The notes: a model not told the origin generated them from the sequence alone. Shown: positions 8,891-21,881, counted from the first letter of the stretch. The stretch: 64,000 nucleotides of DNA from Geodermatophilus sp. DSM 44513 (GCF_032460525.1 NZ_CP135963.1:806001-870000); one strand, 5' to 3'. Translations and numbers: made by a program.

Positions 8891-10132
8891 TCAGCGCGTG
8901 GTGACGGTCCCGGTCGGGAGCTCGACCCGTCCCGGCGGGGTCGGGCCCCGCCGCGACGCCTCGGGTCCGTCCGGCGACGGTGCCACGGTGCGCGCCCCCG
9001 GCGGGGTGGGCGCCGGGCGGCCGGTGACCCGGCCGCGGGCGGTCAGCGCCCGGCGCTGGCCGACGACCACCGCGACCGGGTCGAGGCCCACCGAGGCCAG
9101 GACGGTGGCCAGCTCCTGCAGCTCGGCGTCGTGCACCCTGCCCGACTCGACCACGACGACGACGACCTGCCCGCTCTCGGCCGCGTCCCGCCACCGCTGG
9201 AGCGGCACGGAGGACGGCCACACCTCCAGGCGCACGCGGACCCGCGCGCCGTCTGCGGTGGGCGCGGGCTCGGCCGGGCCGTCGACGACCGAGGTCGGCA
9301 GGTCCCACGCCCGGAGGGCCTGGGCGACGCCCCTCCCGAACCGGTGCAGCGTGCGCCGCGAGCCGCCGGCCGGGGTGAGGAGCGCGACGCGCGTCGGGCC
9401 GTCCTCGGCGAGCAGCTCCAGGCGCCGGGCCAGCAGGGTCGCCGGCTGGACGGCCGACCGGCGGCCGGACGAGGAGTGGAGCACCGGCAGTGCTGCACCG
9501 CCGTCCGCGGCCGGCCAGGACGAGCGGACGTCGTCCGCGCCGGCCAGGGTGACGGCCGTCCGGCCGCGGGCGATGGCCAGGGCCAGTCCGAGACCCAGGC
9601 CGACGACCAGGCCGAGGGGGACGAGCAGCAGCGGGGACGGTGCCACGGGTGCCGGCGGGACGATGGCCGGATCGGTCACCGTCAGGCTCACCGGGGAGGG
9701 CTGCGTGCCCGGGGACTCCAGGTCCTCCACCACCTCGCCGAAGCGGACGGCGACGGCGTTGGCCACGTCCGCCGCCTCCTGCGCCGACCCGGAGGTGACG
9801 GTGATGTCGACCTGCGAGGTGTCCACCGGGTTGCTGGCCGTCACCGACTCCCGCAGCTCGTTCAGCGGCCGGGTGAGGCCGAGCTCCTCGGTGACCGGCT
9901 GCAGCACCGAGGCGCTGCGTGCCACGTCGGGATAGCTGCGCACCCGCTGGTTGACGAACTGCGAGCCGCTGGTCCCCTCCGCGGTGCTGGTGACGAACAC
10001 GTGCGCGGTGGCCTCGTACGTGGGCGGCGTCAGGACGGTCAGCAGGACGGCGGCGGCCAGGCCGAGGAGGGTCGAACCGACCCACACCGCCCAGTGCCGG
10101 CGCAGCACGGACACGTAGTCGCGCAGCTCCAT
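8891..10132 (-). CDS. Wzz-like chain-length regulator with degenerate kinase-like C-terminus
   Basis: 413 residues. The N-terminus (MELRDYVSVLRRHW, first membrane helix about 16-34, YEATAHVFV, repeats of helical segments, second helix about 167-187) is the Wzz/polysaccharide co-polymerase layout. The remaining ~200 residues resemble the BY-kinase/MinD-like domain normally fused to it, but the P-loop position reads TPAGGSRRT (253-261) with no GKS/T, and the Walker B-like strand QVVVVVVESG lacks the expected Asp. A non-catalytic regulatory partner for chain length or export is inferred. It is transcribed away from the cytidylyltransferase gene. Confidence 0.75.
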   Translation of the reverse strand: MELRDYVSVLRRHWAVWVGSTLLGLAAAVLLTVLTPPTYEATAHVFVTSTAEGTSGSQFVNQRVRSYPDVARSASVLQPVTEELGLTRPLNELRESVTASNPVDTSQVDITVTSGSAQEAADVANAVAVRFGEVVEDLESPGTQPSPVSLTVTDPAIVPPAPVAPSPLLLVPLGLVVGLGLGLALAIARGRTAVTLAGADDVRSSWPAADGGAALPVLHSSSGRRSAVQPATLLARRLELLAEDGPTRVALLTPAGGSRRTLHRFGRGVAQALRAWDLPTSVVDGPAEPAPTADGARVRVRLEVWPSSVPLQRWRDAAESGQVVVVVVESGRVHDAELQELATVLASVGLDPVAVVVGQRRALTARGRVTGRPAPTPPGARTVAPSPDGPEASRRGPTPPGRVELPTGTVTTR

Positions 10133-10484
10133 GGTGCTCTCCCCCTGCTCGTGCCCACGCCCGGGCGGGTGGGGCGTGGGCCCGGCCGGTGGCCGGGGAC
10201 CCTCTCACCGGTCGATGCTAGGGGCGCGCGAGGGCACTCCAGGCCCGCGCCGAGGGTCTGCTCACCCGTCCGGGGCAGCCGCTCCGGACGCCGCCGCCGG
10301 GACGCCGCAGCGGGCCCCCACAAACGGGTGAAGACCGGCCCGGATGTCACCGTCCGTGACGGTGCTCGATTAGCTTCGGCCGAGAACGCACCAACCACGC
10401 GCCGTCCGGCGGCCACGCTCCTCGCGCTGAGTCACCGGACGGCCGGCTGGACGTCGTCTCGACGGATGAATCGGGGGATTCGCA
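10133..10484. promoter_or_regulatory. Divergent promoter region with a 7-bp inverted repeat
   Basis: This 352-bp gap lies between the divergent Wzz-like and cytidylyltransferase genes and holds no convincing ORF. A perfect inverted repeat CACCGTC-CGT-GACGGTG sits at 10348-10364 and is followed by ATTAGCTTCGGCCG at about 10369. A similar string, TTAGTGTTTGCGGCCG, lies at about 1257, upstream of the PKD gene. I read these as a shared promoter/operator signal of the locus, without proof. Confidence 0.4.
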
Positions 10485-10934
10485 ATGACGGTGGTCGGTT
10501 ACGCGCCAGGGGCCTACGACCTGTTCCACATCGGGCACCTCAACGTGCTCAGGCTCGCGGCCGAGCACTGCGACCGGCTGATCGCCGGGGTGGTCTCCGA
10601 CGAGGTGCTGCTGCTGACCAAGGGACGGCTCCCGGTCGTGCCGCTCGCCGAGCGGATGGAGATCGTCCGCAACCTGCGCTTCGTCGACGAGGTGCACGCC
10701 GAGACGGTGCCGGAGAAGATCGACACCTGGCGCCAGGTCGGCTTCGACGTCATCTTCAAGGGCGACGACTGGCGGGGCACCCCCAAGGGCGACCGGCTGG
10801 AGCGCGACCTCGGCGCCGTCGGCGTCCGGGTGCACTACTTCCCGTACACGATGCACACCTCCAGCACCCAGCTGCGCCGGGCGCTGGACGCGCTGGACGG
10901 TCACGCCGCGCGCCGCGGGGCGCTGACGTCCTAG
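10485..10934 (+). CDS. TagD/GCT-like cytidylyltransferase
   Basis: 149 residues. The start motif YDLFHIGH (HxGH His15 and His18) and the C-terminal HTSSTQLRR place it in the nucleotidyltransferase group that includes glycerol-3-phosphate cytidylyltransferase and FAD/HldE-type adenylyltransferases. These enzymes activate an alcohol phosphate with CTP or ATP. GFDVIFKGDDW is typical of TagD-like members. It begins at ATG 10485, preceded by GGGGGATT. The locus context suggests supply of CDP-glycerol or another CDP-polyol to surface polymer synthesis. A paralogue lies 0.5 kb downstream on the other strand. Confidence 0.82.
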   Translation: MTVVGYAPGAYDLFHIGHLNVLRLAAEHCDRLIAGVVSDEVLLLTKGRLPVVPLAERMEIVRNLRFVDEVHAETVPEKIDTWRQVGFDVIFKGDDWRGTPKGDRLERDLGAVGVRVHYFPYTMHTSSTQLRRALDALDGHAARRGALTS

Positions 10935-11049
10935 CTGTACCGACCACGGGACGTCGGTGACGGCGTCTGGTGACACGAGGACGACCCCCGGGTGGGGTGT
11001 GGAGCCGTCCGGGAACCGCTCCGGACCCGCGCGAACGCCCACGTCGCCG

Positions 11050-11325
11050 GCTGTGGCACCACCGTCACCCGGGTGCTGACCGACAACGGCAACTGCCACT
11101 GCTCCCGCGTCTTCGCCGCCGCCCTGGCCGGCACCGCGCACGAGCGAACCCGGCCCGACCGGCGGCCACCAACGGCGAGGTCGGACGCTGCCACCGCACC
11201 CTGCTCGAGGCATGGGCCTCCGCCCGCCCCTACGCCGACGACGCGGGACGCGAGGCCGCCCACCCAGCCCGGCTGCACCGGTACGACCCTCCGCCCGGCC
11301 GCACCGTCCGTCGCGTCCGGCAGGT
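11050..11325 (+). pseudogene. IS481-type DDE transposase relic, frameshifted
   Basis: Reading the plus strand gives TVTRVLTDNG followed by FAAALAGTAHERTRP, then after a one-base shift near 11166 TNGEVGRCHRTLLEAWASAR and AAHPARLHRYD. This is the order of the C-terminal catalytic core of IS481-family transposases (LTDNG with the second Asp, RTRPYRPQTNGKVER with the Glu, HRTL.EWAYARPY, LH.YN). The N-terminal half, the ends and any terminal repeats are missing, the DDE Glu region is altered, and the frame is broken. It is a dead fragment of an old insertion between two paralogous cytidylyltransferase genes. It accounts for much of the 528-bp gap 10935-11462; I see nothing else there. Confidence 0.75.
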
Positions 11326-11462
11326 GCGCGCAGCGCCGTCGATGTCCGGACCGGGACCGCTGCGGGGTCGGGCCTGCCGGCGTGCACGGTGTCGCCGGAC
11401 GCGCGCGGCCGCGGGCCCCGCGGTGGCGTGCACCGCTGCGGGGAGGGGGACGGCGCCTCGGG

Positions 11463-11879
11463 TCAGAGGCGCTGCAGGACGTCCCGCAGCATCGTGCTCG
11501 ACGTGTGCCCGGTGTACGGGAAGTACCGGATGGCGACGTCGACGGTGGCGAAGTCCTGCTCGAGGCGGTCCCACGAGGCGGAGCCCTGCCAGTCGTCCCC
11601 GACGAACACCGCGTCGAACCGGAGGTCGCGCCAGGCGGCCATCTTGTCCATGGAGTCCTGGGCCACGACCTCGTCCACGTACTTGATGCTCTCCACGACC
11701 CGCACCCGCTCGGCGAAGGGGATGACCGGGGTCTTCCCCTTGGCCCGTCGGGAGAGCTCGTCGGTCGTCACGCCGACGATGAGGTGACTGCACTCCCGCC
11801 TGGCCTGCTGCAACAGGTTCAGGTGCCCGATGTGGAACAGGTCGAACACGCCCGCGGTGTAGCCGATCCGGTGGTACAT
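11463..11879 (-). CDS. TagD-like glycerol-3-phosphate cytidylyltransferase paralogue
   Basis: 138 residues with FDLFHIGH (His16, His19), AVFVGDDWQGS and the C-terminal HTSSTMLR. It is shorter and closer to the classic TagD length (~130) than the neighbouring 149-residue copy, so it is the better candidate for making CDP-glycerol from CTP and glycerol-3-phosphate in the cytoplasm. ATG 11879 is preceded by GAGGAGCCCC. The two genes point toward each other with an IS481 relic between them, suggesting rearrangement of an original pair. Substrate specificity is inferred from the family only. Confidence 0.82.
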   Translation of the reverse strand: MYHRIGYTAGVFDLFHIGHLNLLQQARRECSHLIVGVTTDELSRRAKGKTPVIPFAERVRVVESIKYVDEVVAQDSMDKMAAWRDLRFDAVFVGDDWQGSASWDRLEQDFATVDVAIRYFPYTGHTSSTMLRDVLQRL

Positions 11880-12000
11880 GACTGGGGCTCCTCTGCTGGC
11901 CCCGCCCCACCGCCGGTGCGGAGGTGCGGGGAGGTCGGTCGGTGGGGAGGCGCGCTCCGCGCCTCGCGGGTCGGTCCCGGGCCGGGCCGGGACGGCGGGC

Positions 12001-12615
12001 TCAGCTGCGCATGACCTCCGCCTGCGTCCCCGGCACCCGGCCGCCGGGCTCCGGGGGCCGTGCGCCCTGGGTCAGCACGGGGACGGTGGCCCAGACCAGG
12101 GCGCCGAGCAGCTTGGCGCCGTCCTCGAGGAGGTGGGCGCCCACGAACCCGACGTCGACGGCGACGGAGGTGGCGAGCAGGGCAGCACCGAGCCAGAACG
12201 CGCGGGCGACCACCCGCTCCGCCGTGCGCATCGACCTCGCGACAGCGAGTCCGGCCACCGCGTAGACCACGTAGAAGACCACCTCGTGCACGCCCACCCG
12301 AGGTCCGACCACGTCGTGCAGCAGCAGGGCGTCGTCGGCGGCCAGCACGAAGAGCAGCGCGGCCAGCGGGCCGAGTCGGCGTCGTTCCCGCCCCTGCTGC
12401 CAGGCGACCAGTGCGCAGAGGCTCCCGGCGGCGAACCAGACCATCGCGGTGAAGGCGCTGACCGCCCCGGTGTAGGGGGGCAGGTCCGCTGTCGTGACCG
12501 CGTCACGGGTGAGCACGCCGACCGGGACGCCGATGAGGTCGGCGGCCAGCACGGTGCCGACCATGACCGCGGCGCCCGACAGGAGTGCGGCTGCGGTGAG
12601 GTGGCGGCGCTTCAC
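12001..12615 (-). CDS. Multi-pass membrane protein, unknown function
   Basis: 204 residues from GTG 12615 (the open frame extends upstream, but the earlier part is Arg/Thr-rich and unlike a protein). Five or six hydrophobic helices are separated by short charged loops: a first helix right after MKRRHLTAA, FTAMVWFAAGSLCALVAW, LAALLFVLAADDALLLHD, VVFYVVYAVAGLAVA, AFWLGAALLATSVAVDVGF and a final helix. The acidic pair in ADDALLLHD, within a membrane segment, is notable. I recognise no family. It stands alone, divergent from mfd. Confidence 0.6.
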   Translation of the reverse strand: MKRRHLTAAALLSGAAVMVGTVLAADLIGVPVGVLTRDAVTTADLPPYTGAVSAFTAMVWFAAGSLCALVAWQQGRERRRLGPLAALLFVLAADDALLLHDVVGPRVGVHEVVFYVVYAVAGLAVARSMRTAERVVARAFWLGAALLATSVAVDVGFVGAHLLEDGAKLLGALVWATVPVLTQGARPPEPGGRVPGTQAEVMRS

Positions 12616-12808
12616 CTCGTGAGAGTAGGGAGCAGCCCGGCTCGCGGGAGGTGCTCGTCCGGACGCCGTCCCCCCAAGGAGGTGGTGCGACGGCGCGGCT
12701 GCGCCGTCACGCCGGCGGCGGCGCCCGTCCCGCCGGACTAACCTGGACGGCGGGCCCCCCGCGCACCCGGCGCGACGTGTGCGGCCGCAGACCTCAGGAG
12801 ACCGGTTC

Positions 12809-16354
<3,546 letters not shown>

Positions 16355-16371
16355 TCCGGCCCGGCCGGGAG

Positions 16372-16408
16372 GCCCACCGCGAGCTCGCGAGTGGTGCGCG
16401 GGGTGGGC
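16372..16408. repeat. Degenerate copy of the dispersed hairpin, after mfd
   Basis: GCCCACC (16372-16378) can pair with GGTGGGC (16402-16408), and the interior CCGCGAGCTCGCGAGTGG is the same core seen in the hairpin copies at 49552 and 59108, but the GGACC/GGCC outer arms are missing. It may still act as the mfd terminator. Confidence 0.5.
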
Positions 16409-16433
16409 TGCTCCGTGTGACACGCTGCCAGCC

Positions 16434-17426
16434 GTGCACACGCCTCGTCTGACCGCATCCCTGGCCGTGGGCCTGGTCGCGCTGGCCGGGGTGGCCGGCT
16501 GCCGCAGCGACCCGGGCGTCGCGGCCTACGTCGGCGAGGAGCAGGTGACCGTCGGCGAGCTGCAGACCGCCCTCGACTCACGCCTCGAGGACCCGGCCCT
16601 CGCCCAGGCCGCCGCCGGCCGGGAGGACGAGTTCACCCGCCTGGTGCTGACCCGGCTGGTCAACGCCGAGGTGTACGACCTGGTCGCGCAGCGCTACGGC
16701 GTCACCGCGGACGACGCCGACGTGCGGGCGCGGCTGGACGAGCTCCTGGCAGGGGAGGACCCCGAGGCCGTCTACGCCCAGGCCGCGTCGCAGGGGGTGG
16801 CCCGGGCCGACGTGTTCGAGACCATCCGCCAGCAGCTGCTGCGCCAGCGGCTGGCCGAGTCCGAGGGGCTGGTCGAGGGCGTCACCGAGGAGCAGCTGCG
16901 CGCCGCGTACGACGAGGCGCTGCCCTCCCTGTCGCAGGCCCGGGTGGGCTACGTCAACGTGCCCGACCAGGCCGCCGCCGACGCCGCCGTCGCCGCGCTG
17001 CAGGCCGACCCCGCCGCCTACCCCGCGATCGCGGCGCAGTACCCCGGAGACGCCACCCTCGCCGAGGTGACCCCGGTGGCGCCGGCGGACCTGCCCCCGC
17101 AGCTGGCCGACACGGTCGCGGCCGCCGCGCCGGACACGGCCACCTCCCTCACCGCGCCCGAGCTGCCCGGCGTCCTCGTGGTGTTCGTCGGCCAGCCGGT
17201 CGTGCCGACCTTCGAAGAGGCCCGCCCGCAGCTGGAGGAGACCGCCCGCGGCGAGGCCGACACGGCCGCGCAGGAGCTGGTCGCCGAGGTGCGCGCCGGC
17301 GTGGACGTCACGGTCAACCCCCGCTTCGGCACCGTGGAGGAGGGGGCGATCGTCCCCGCCGACGACGGGGTGGTGGAGCTCCTGGAGGACGCCGGCGGCA
17401 GCGCGTCGGCGGCTGCCGGAGACTGA
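16434..17426 (+). CDS. SurA-like lipoprotein chaperone/peptidyl-prolyl isomerase family
   Basis: 330 residues from GTG 16434. A lipoprotein signal ends in the lipobox GVAGC, so it should be diacylated and anchored on the outer face of the membrane. Residues about 30-165 form the helical SurA N-terminal domain (VGELQTALDSR, DEFTRLVLTRLVNAEVYD, RQQLLRQRLAE). A parvulin-like region follows (ARVGYVNV, YPAIAAQYPG, GVLVVFVG) but lacks most of the usual active-site features, so chaperone rather than isomerase activity is likely. It lies between mfd and mazG, with the latter four bases after its stop. Confidence 0.82.
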   Translation: MHTPRLTASLAVGLVALAGVAGCRSDPGVAAYVGEEQVTVGELQTALDSRLEDPALAQAAAGREDEFTRLVLTRLVNAEVYDLVAQRYGVTADDADVRARLDELLAGEDPEAVYAQAASQGVARADVFETIRQQLLRQRLAESEGLVEGVTEEQLRAAYDEALPSLSQARVGYVNVPDQAAADAAVAALQADPAAYPAIAAQYPGDATLAEVTPVAPADLPPQLADTVAAAAPDTATSLTAPELPGVLVVFVGQPVVPTFEEARPQLEETARGEADTAAQELVAEVRAGVDVTVNPRFGTVEEGAIVPADDGVVELLEDAGGSASAAAGD

Positions 17427-17430
17427 CCGG

Positions 17431-18345
17431 GTGCCCGTCGCCCTCGCCGTCGTCGTCCACCCCGCCCTCGGCGGCCTGCTCGACCCGGCCGCGTGGCAGG
17501 CGGTCTCCGGGCGCCGCCCGGTCGTCGCGCTGCCCGGGGCCGCGGCGGTGGCCGAGGCACTGCGCGCCGTGGGCCGGCCGGTGGACGACGTCCCGGACGC
17601 CGCGGCCGCCGCCGCCCGCCCGGACAGCGTGGTGGCCCTCGTGCCGGCCGGCACCGACGTCGACGCCGGCGAGGTCGTCGAGCCGGCCGCGCCGCCGGGC
17701 GCGCGGCTGCTGGACGTCGTCCGGGTGATGGACGTGCTGCGCTCGCCGGGCGGCTGCCCGTGGGACGCCGGGCAGACGCACGCCTCGCTGCGCGGCTACC
17801 TGCTCGAGGAGGCGCACGAGGCCTACGACGCGATCGTCGACGACGACCCGGTCGCCATGCGCGAGGAGCTCGGCGACGTGCTGCTGCAGGTCGTCTTCCA
17901 CGCCCGCGTGGCCGCCGAGGCCGGGCCGGACCGCCGGTTCACCGTGGACGACGTCGCCGGCGACCTGGTCGACAAGCTGGTCCGGCGGCACCCGCACGTC
18001 TTCGGCGACGCCGGGCCGCGCGACGTGGCCCAGGTGGAGGCCGGCTGGGAGCAGATCAAGAAGGCCGAGAAGCAGCGCCGCTCGCCGACCGAGGGGGTGT
18101 CCCGGTCGCAGCCCGCCGCGTCGTGGGGCGCGGCGCTGGTCCGCCGGGCCGCGCGGTCGGGGCTGCCCACCCCCGAGCCGGCGGAGCTCGCCTCGGCCGC
18201 CCCCGAGGAGCTGGGGGAGCGGCTGCTCGCCGTCGTCGCCGCCGCGGAGCAGCGGGGGTGGGACGCCGAGGACGCGCTGCGCGAGGCGGTGCGCCGCTAC
18301 GCCGGCGAGCTGGACGCCGCGGCGGAAGCCCGCGCGGCCGGCTGA
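17431..18345 (+). CDS. mazG: Nucleoside triphosphate pyrophosphohydrolase MazG
   Basis: 304 residues. MazG hydrolyses (d)NTPs, including damaged ones, to monophosphate and pyrophosphate. The catalytic helical bundle covers about 85-200: VMDVLRSPGGCPWDAGQTH, LLEEAHEAYDAI (EExxE) and EELGDVLLQVVFHA (ExxD). The second MazG repeat of E. coli is replaced by a helical tail (ASWGAALVRRA...), as in other actinobacteria. The N-terminal 80 residues are a less conserved extension (VALAVVVHPALGGLL). The gene starts four bases after the SurA-like stop and precedes eno, suggesting cotranscription. Confidence 0.93.
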   Translation: MPVALAVVVHPALGGLLDPAAWQAVSGRRPVVALPGAAAVAEALRAVGRPVDDVPDAAAAAARPDSVVALVPAGTDVDAGEVVEPAAPPGARLLDVVRVMDVLRSPGGCPWDAGQTHASLRGYLLEEAHEAYDAIVDDDPVAMREELGDVLLQVVFHARVAAEAGPDRRFTVDDVAGDLVDKLVRRHPHVFGDAGPRDVAQVEAGWEQIKKAEKQRRSPTEGVSRSQPAASWGAALVRRAARSGLPTPEPAELASAAPEELGERLLAVVAAAEQRGWDAEDALREAVRRYAGELDAAAEARAAG

Positions 18346-18368
18346 GCCGGACCGGGTGGGCTGGCTAG

Positions 18369-19697
<1,329 letters not shown>

Positions 19698-19713
19698 CCG
19701 GCCGCGCCCGCCG

Positions 19714-20280
19714 ATGAGCGCGGCGCGCGGCCGCCGCGGCGGGTCGGGCGCGGCACCCTCGGGCCGGCGGCGATCGACCGGCCGACCGTTGTCGCACGCC
19801 GCGTCGCGGCCGGTGCCGGCCGGGACGCGGTCGGGCGCCGGCATCCGTCCCGAGCCGCGGCGCGCCGTCCGCCGTCCCCCGCGACCGTCGGCCCCCGGCG
19901 GGGCCCCGCGCCGGCCGCTGGTCACCGGCCGGGCGGTGCTGCTCGCCGGGCTGGTCCTCGTCCTGCTGCTGACGCTGGCCGGCCCGGTCCGCCAGTTCCT
20001 GGCCGGTCGCGCGGAGCTGACCCGGCTGGCCGCCGAGGGCACCGCGCTCGACCAGCGGGTCGAGCAGCTGCAGCAGCAGCTGGAGCGGCAGGCCGACCCG
20101 GCCTACACCGCCCGGCAGGCCCGCGAGCGGCTGGCCTACGTGCTGCCCGGCGACCGGCTGGTGGTCGTCGTCGACGGCGAGGCGGTCGAGGGCGACGCCG
20201 GCACCGTGCCGGAGCCGGTGGTCGGCGAGCTGCCCTGGTACGAGGCGCTGCTGCAGTCGGTGGCGGTGGCCGACGGATGA
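19714..20280 (+). CDS. Septum formation initiator family protein (FtsB/DivIC)
   Basis: 188 residues from ATG 19714. A basic, Arg/Pro/Ser-rich cytoplasmic N-terminus of about 70 residues is followed by one membrane helix (VLLAGLVLVLLLTLAGPV) and an extracellular coiled coil (RAELTRLAAEGTALDQRVEQ...) ending in the conserved RQARERLAYVLPGD. FtsB/DivIC proteins join FtsL and FtsQ to activate septal wall synthesis. The long N-terminal tail is typical of actinobacteria. The gene sits between eno and DUF501. Its stop (TGA 20278-20280) overlaps an ATG that would extend the next gene through a hairpin repeat. Confidence 0.88.
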   Translation: MSAARGRRGGSGAAPSGRRRSTGRPLSHAASRPVPAGTRSGAGIRPEPRRAVRRPPRPSAPGGAPRRPLVTGRAVLLAGLVLVLLLTLAGPVRQFLAGRAELTRLAAEGTALDQRVEQLQQQLERQADPAYTARQARERLAYVLPGDRLVVVVDGEAVEGDAGTVPEPVVGELPWYEALLQSVAVADG

Positions 20281-20281
20281 A

Positions 20282-20337
20282 GGACCCCGCTGCCCCCCAG
20301 CCCTCGCACGCTCGGCCCGGGCCCCTGCAGCGGGGCC
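20282..20337 (+). repeat. Dispersed hairpin copy A (ftsB/DUF501 junction)
   Basis: The outer arms GGACCCCGCTG and CAGCGGGGCC pair fully; the inner part carries CCCTCGCACGCTCGG. It begins one base after the divIC stop and is followed by two imperfect repeats of GGGCCGTTCCAGTCCCTCGC (20334-20427). The orientation is the same as the operon. Confidence 0.75.
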
Positions 20338-20429
20338 GTTCCAGTCCCTCGCCAGGGGCCGTTCCAGCACCTCACCAAGCTCGGGACGAGCCCCTGCAGC
20401 AGGGCCGTTCCAGTCCCTCGCCAGGGTCC

Positions 20430-20930
20430 GTGAGCTCCGAGGTGAGCCCCGCCGACCGCGAGGTCGTCGCCCGCCAGCTCGGCCGGCCGCCGCGGGCGCT
20501 GCGCGCGGTCGCGCACCGCTGCCCCTGCGGCCAGCCCGACGTCGTGCAGACCTCCCCGCGGCTGGAGGACGGCACGCCGTTCCCCACGACCTGGTACCTG
20601 ACCTGCCCGCGCGCCAGCGCCGCGGCCAGCCGGCTGGAGTCGGCCGGCCGGATGCGCGAGTGGCAGGCCGAGCTCGGCACCGACCCGGAGCTGGCCGCCG
20701 GGTACCGCGCCGCCCACGAGGCATACCTGGCCGAGCGGGACGCCCTCGGCGTGCTGCCCAACCGCACCACCGCCGGCGGGATGCCCGACCGGGTCAAGTG
20801 CCTGCACGCGCTGGCCGCGCACGCCCTGGCCGCCGGCCCGGGCGTCAACCCGCTCGGCGACCGCGCGGTGGCCGGGATGGGGGAGTGGTGGGCGAGCGGC
20901 CCCTGCGCGCTCCCGGAGGAGGGCCGGTGA
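20430..20930 (+). CDS. DUF501 domain protein
   Basis: 166 residues from GTG 20430. An in-frame ATG at 20277 would add 51 residues, but those are encoded by a hairpin repeat and its satellites (KDPAAPQPSHARPGPLQRG and two RGRSSPSPG copies), so the later start is preferred; another GTG lies at 20442. DUF501 proteins are near-universal in actinobacteria between divIC and ppx, and their function is unknown. Conserved features seen: RQLGRPPRALRAVAHRCPCG, TPFPTTWYLTCPR, AGRMREWQAEL, GMPDRVKCLHALAAHALA and NPLGD. The Cys-x-Cys and later Cys/His residues may bind metal. Its stop overlaps the ppx GTG (GTGA). Confidence 0.85.
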   Translation: MSSEVSPADREVVARQLGRPPRALRAVAHRCPCGQPDVVQTSPRLEDGTPFPTTWYLTCPRASAAASRLESAGRMREWQAELGTDPELAAGYRAAHEAYLAERDALGVLPNRTTAGGMPDRVKCLHALAAHALAAGPGVNPLGDRAVAGMGEWWASGPCALPEEGR

Positions 20931-21877
20931 CCCGCGTCGCCGCCATCGACTGCGGCACCAACTCGATCCGCCTGCTGGTCGCCGACGTCCCGCCGGAGGG
21001 GCCGCACACCGACCTGCTGCGCCGGATGGAGGTCGTCCGGCTCGGCCAGGGAGTGGACGCCACCGGCCGGCTGGCGCCGGAGGCGATCGAGCGCACCCGC
21101 GTCGTGCTGGCCCAGTACGCCGCCCAGGCCCGCGAGCTGGGCGCCACCCGGGTGCGCATGGTGGCCACCAGCGCCAGCCGGGACGCCGCCAACCGCGCCG
21201 ACTTCGAGTCGATGGTGCTCACCACCCTGGGGCAGCTGCCGGACGTCGTCGCCGGCGACGAGGAGGCCCGGCTGTCCGCCCTCGGCGCCACCGCCTCGCT
21301 GGACGCCGCGGTCGCCGCGCACGGGCAGCCCGCCCCGCGCCCGCCGTACCTGGTCGTCGACATCGGCGGCGGGTCGACGGAGTTCGTGCTCGGCGACGCC
21401 GGTGGCGTGCGGGCGGCCCGCTCGGTCGACGTGGGCTGCGTGCGGCTCACCGAGCGGCACCTGCACGGCGACCCGCCGTCGGCTGACGAGATCCAGCGCG
21501 CCGAGGCCGACGTCCGGGCCGCGTTGGCCGACGTCGCCGCCGCGGTCCCGGTGGGGGAGGCGGCGACACTGGTGGGCCTGGCCGGCTCGGTCACCACGGT
21601 GGCCGCGCTCGCGCTCGGGCTGCCGGTCTACGACCCGGTGGCCATCCACGGGTCGCGCATCCCGGTGTCCGCCGTCCGGTCGGTGACCGCCGGGCTGCTC
21701 ACCGCCACCCGGCAGCGGCGGGCCGGGTACGCGGTCGTGCACCCGGGGCGGGTCGACGTCATCGGCGCCGGCGCGCTGGTGCTGCGGGTGCTCATGGACG
21801 CGTTCGCCCTGGACGACGTGGTCGTCAGCGAGCACGACATCCTCGACGGCATCGCCCTGCAGCTCGCGCGCCCCTGA
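20927..21877 (+). CDS. Exopolyphosphatase/guanosine pentaphosphatase family (Ppx/GppA)
   Basis: 316 residues from GTG 20927, overlapping the DUF501 stop by GTGA. The ASKHA fold is shown by phosphate-1 AAIDCGTNSIRLLVAD, the catalytic-region motif TSASRDAANR, phosphate-2 VVDIGGGSTEFVLG, and GLAGSVTTVAALALGL. These enzymes cut terminal phosphate from polyphosphate and/or pppGpp. At ~316 residues it matches the short actinobacterial Ppx1 type, without the C-terminal HD domain of E. coli enzymes. It ends the eno-divIC-DUF501-ppx run. Confidence 0.92.
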   Translation: MTRVAAIDCGTNSIRLLVADVPPEGPHTDLLRRMEVVRLGQGVDATGRLAPEAIERTRVVLAQYAAQARELGATRVRMVATSASRDAANRADFESMVLTTLGQLPDVVAGDEEARLSALGATASLDAAVAAHGQPAPRPPYLVVDIGGGSTEFVLGDAGGVRAARSVDVGCVRLTERHLHGDPPSADEIQRAEADVRAALADVAAAVPVGEAATLVGLAGSVTTVAALALGLPVYDPVAIHGSRIPVSAVRSVTAGLLTATRQRRAGYAVVHPGRVDVIGAGALVLRVLMDAFALDDVVVSEHDILDGIALQLARP

Positions 21878-21881
21878 GCGG

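Noticed and set aside
10970..12014. Plus-strand open frames of 238 and 340 residues over the transposase relic and the second cytidylyltransferase
   Set aside because: Only the first ~90 codons of each resemble a transposase core; the rest is the complement of the real minus-strand gene.
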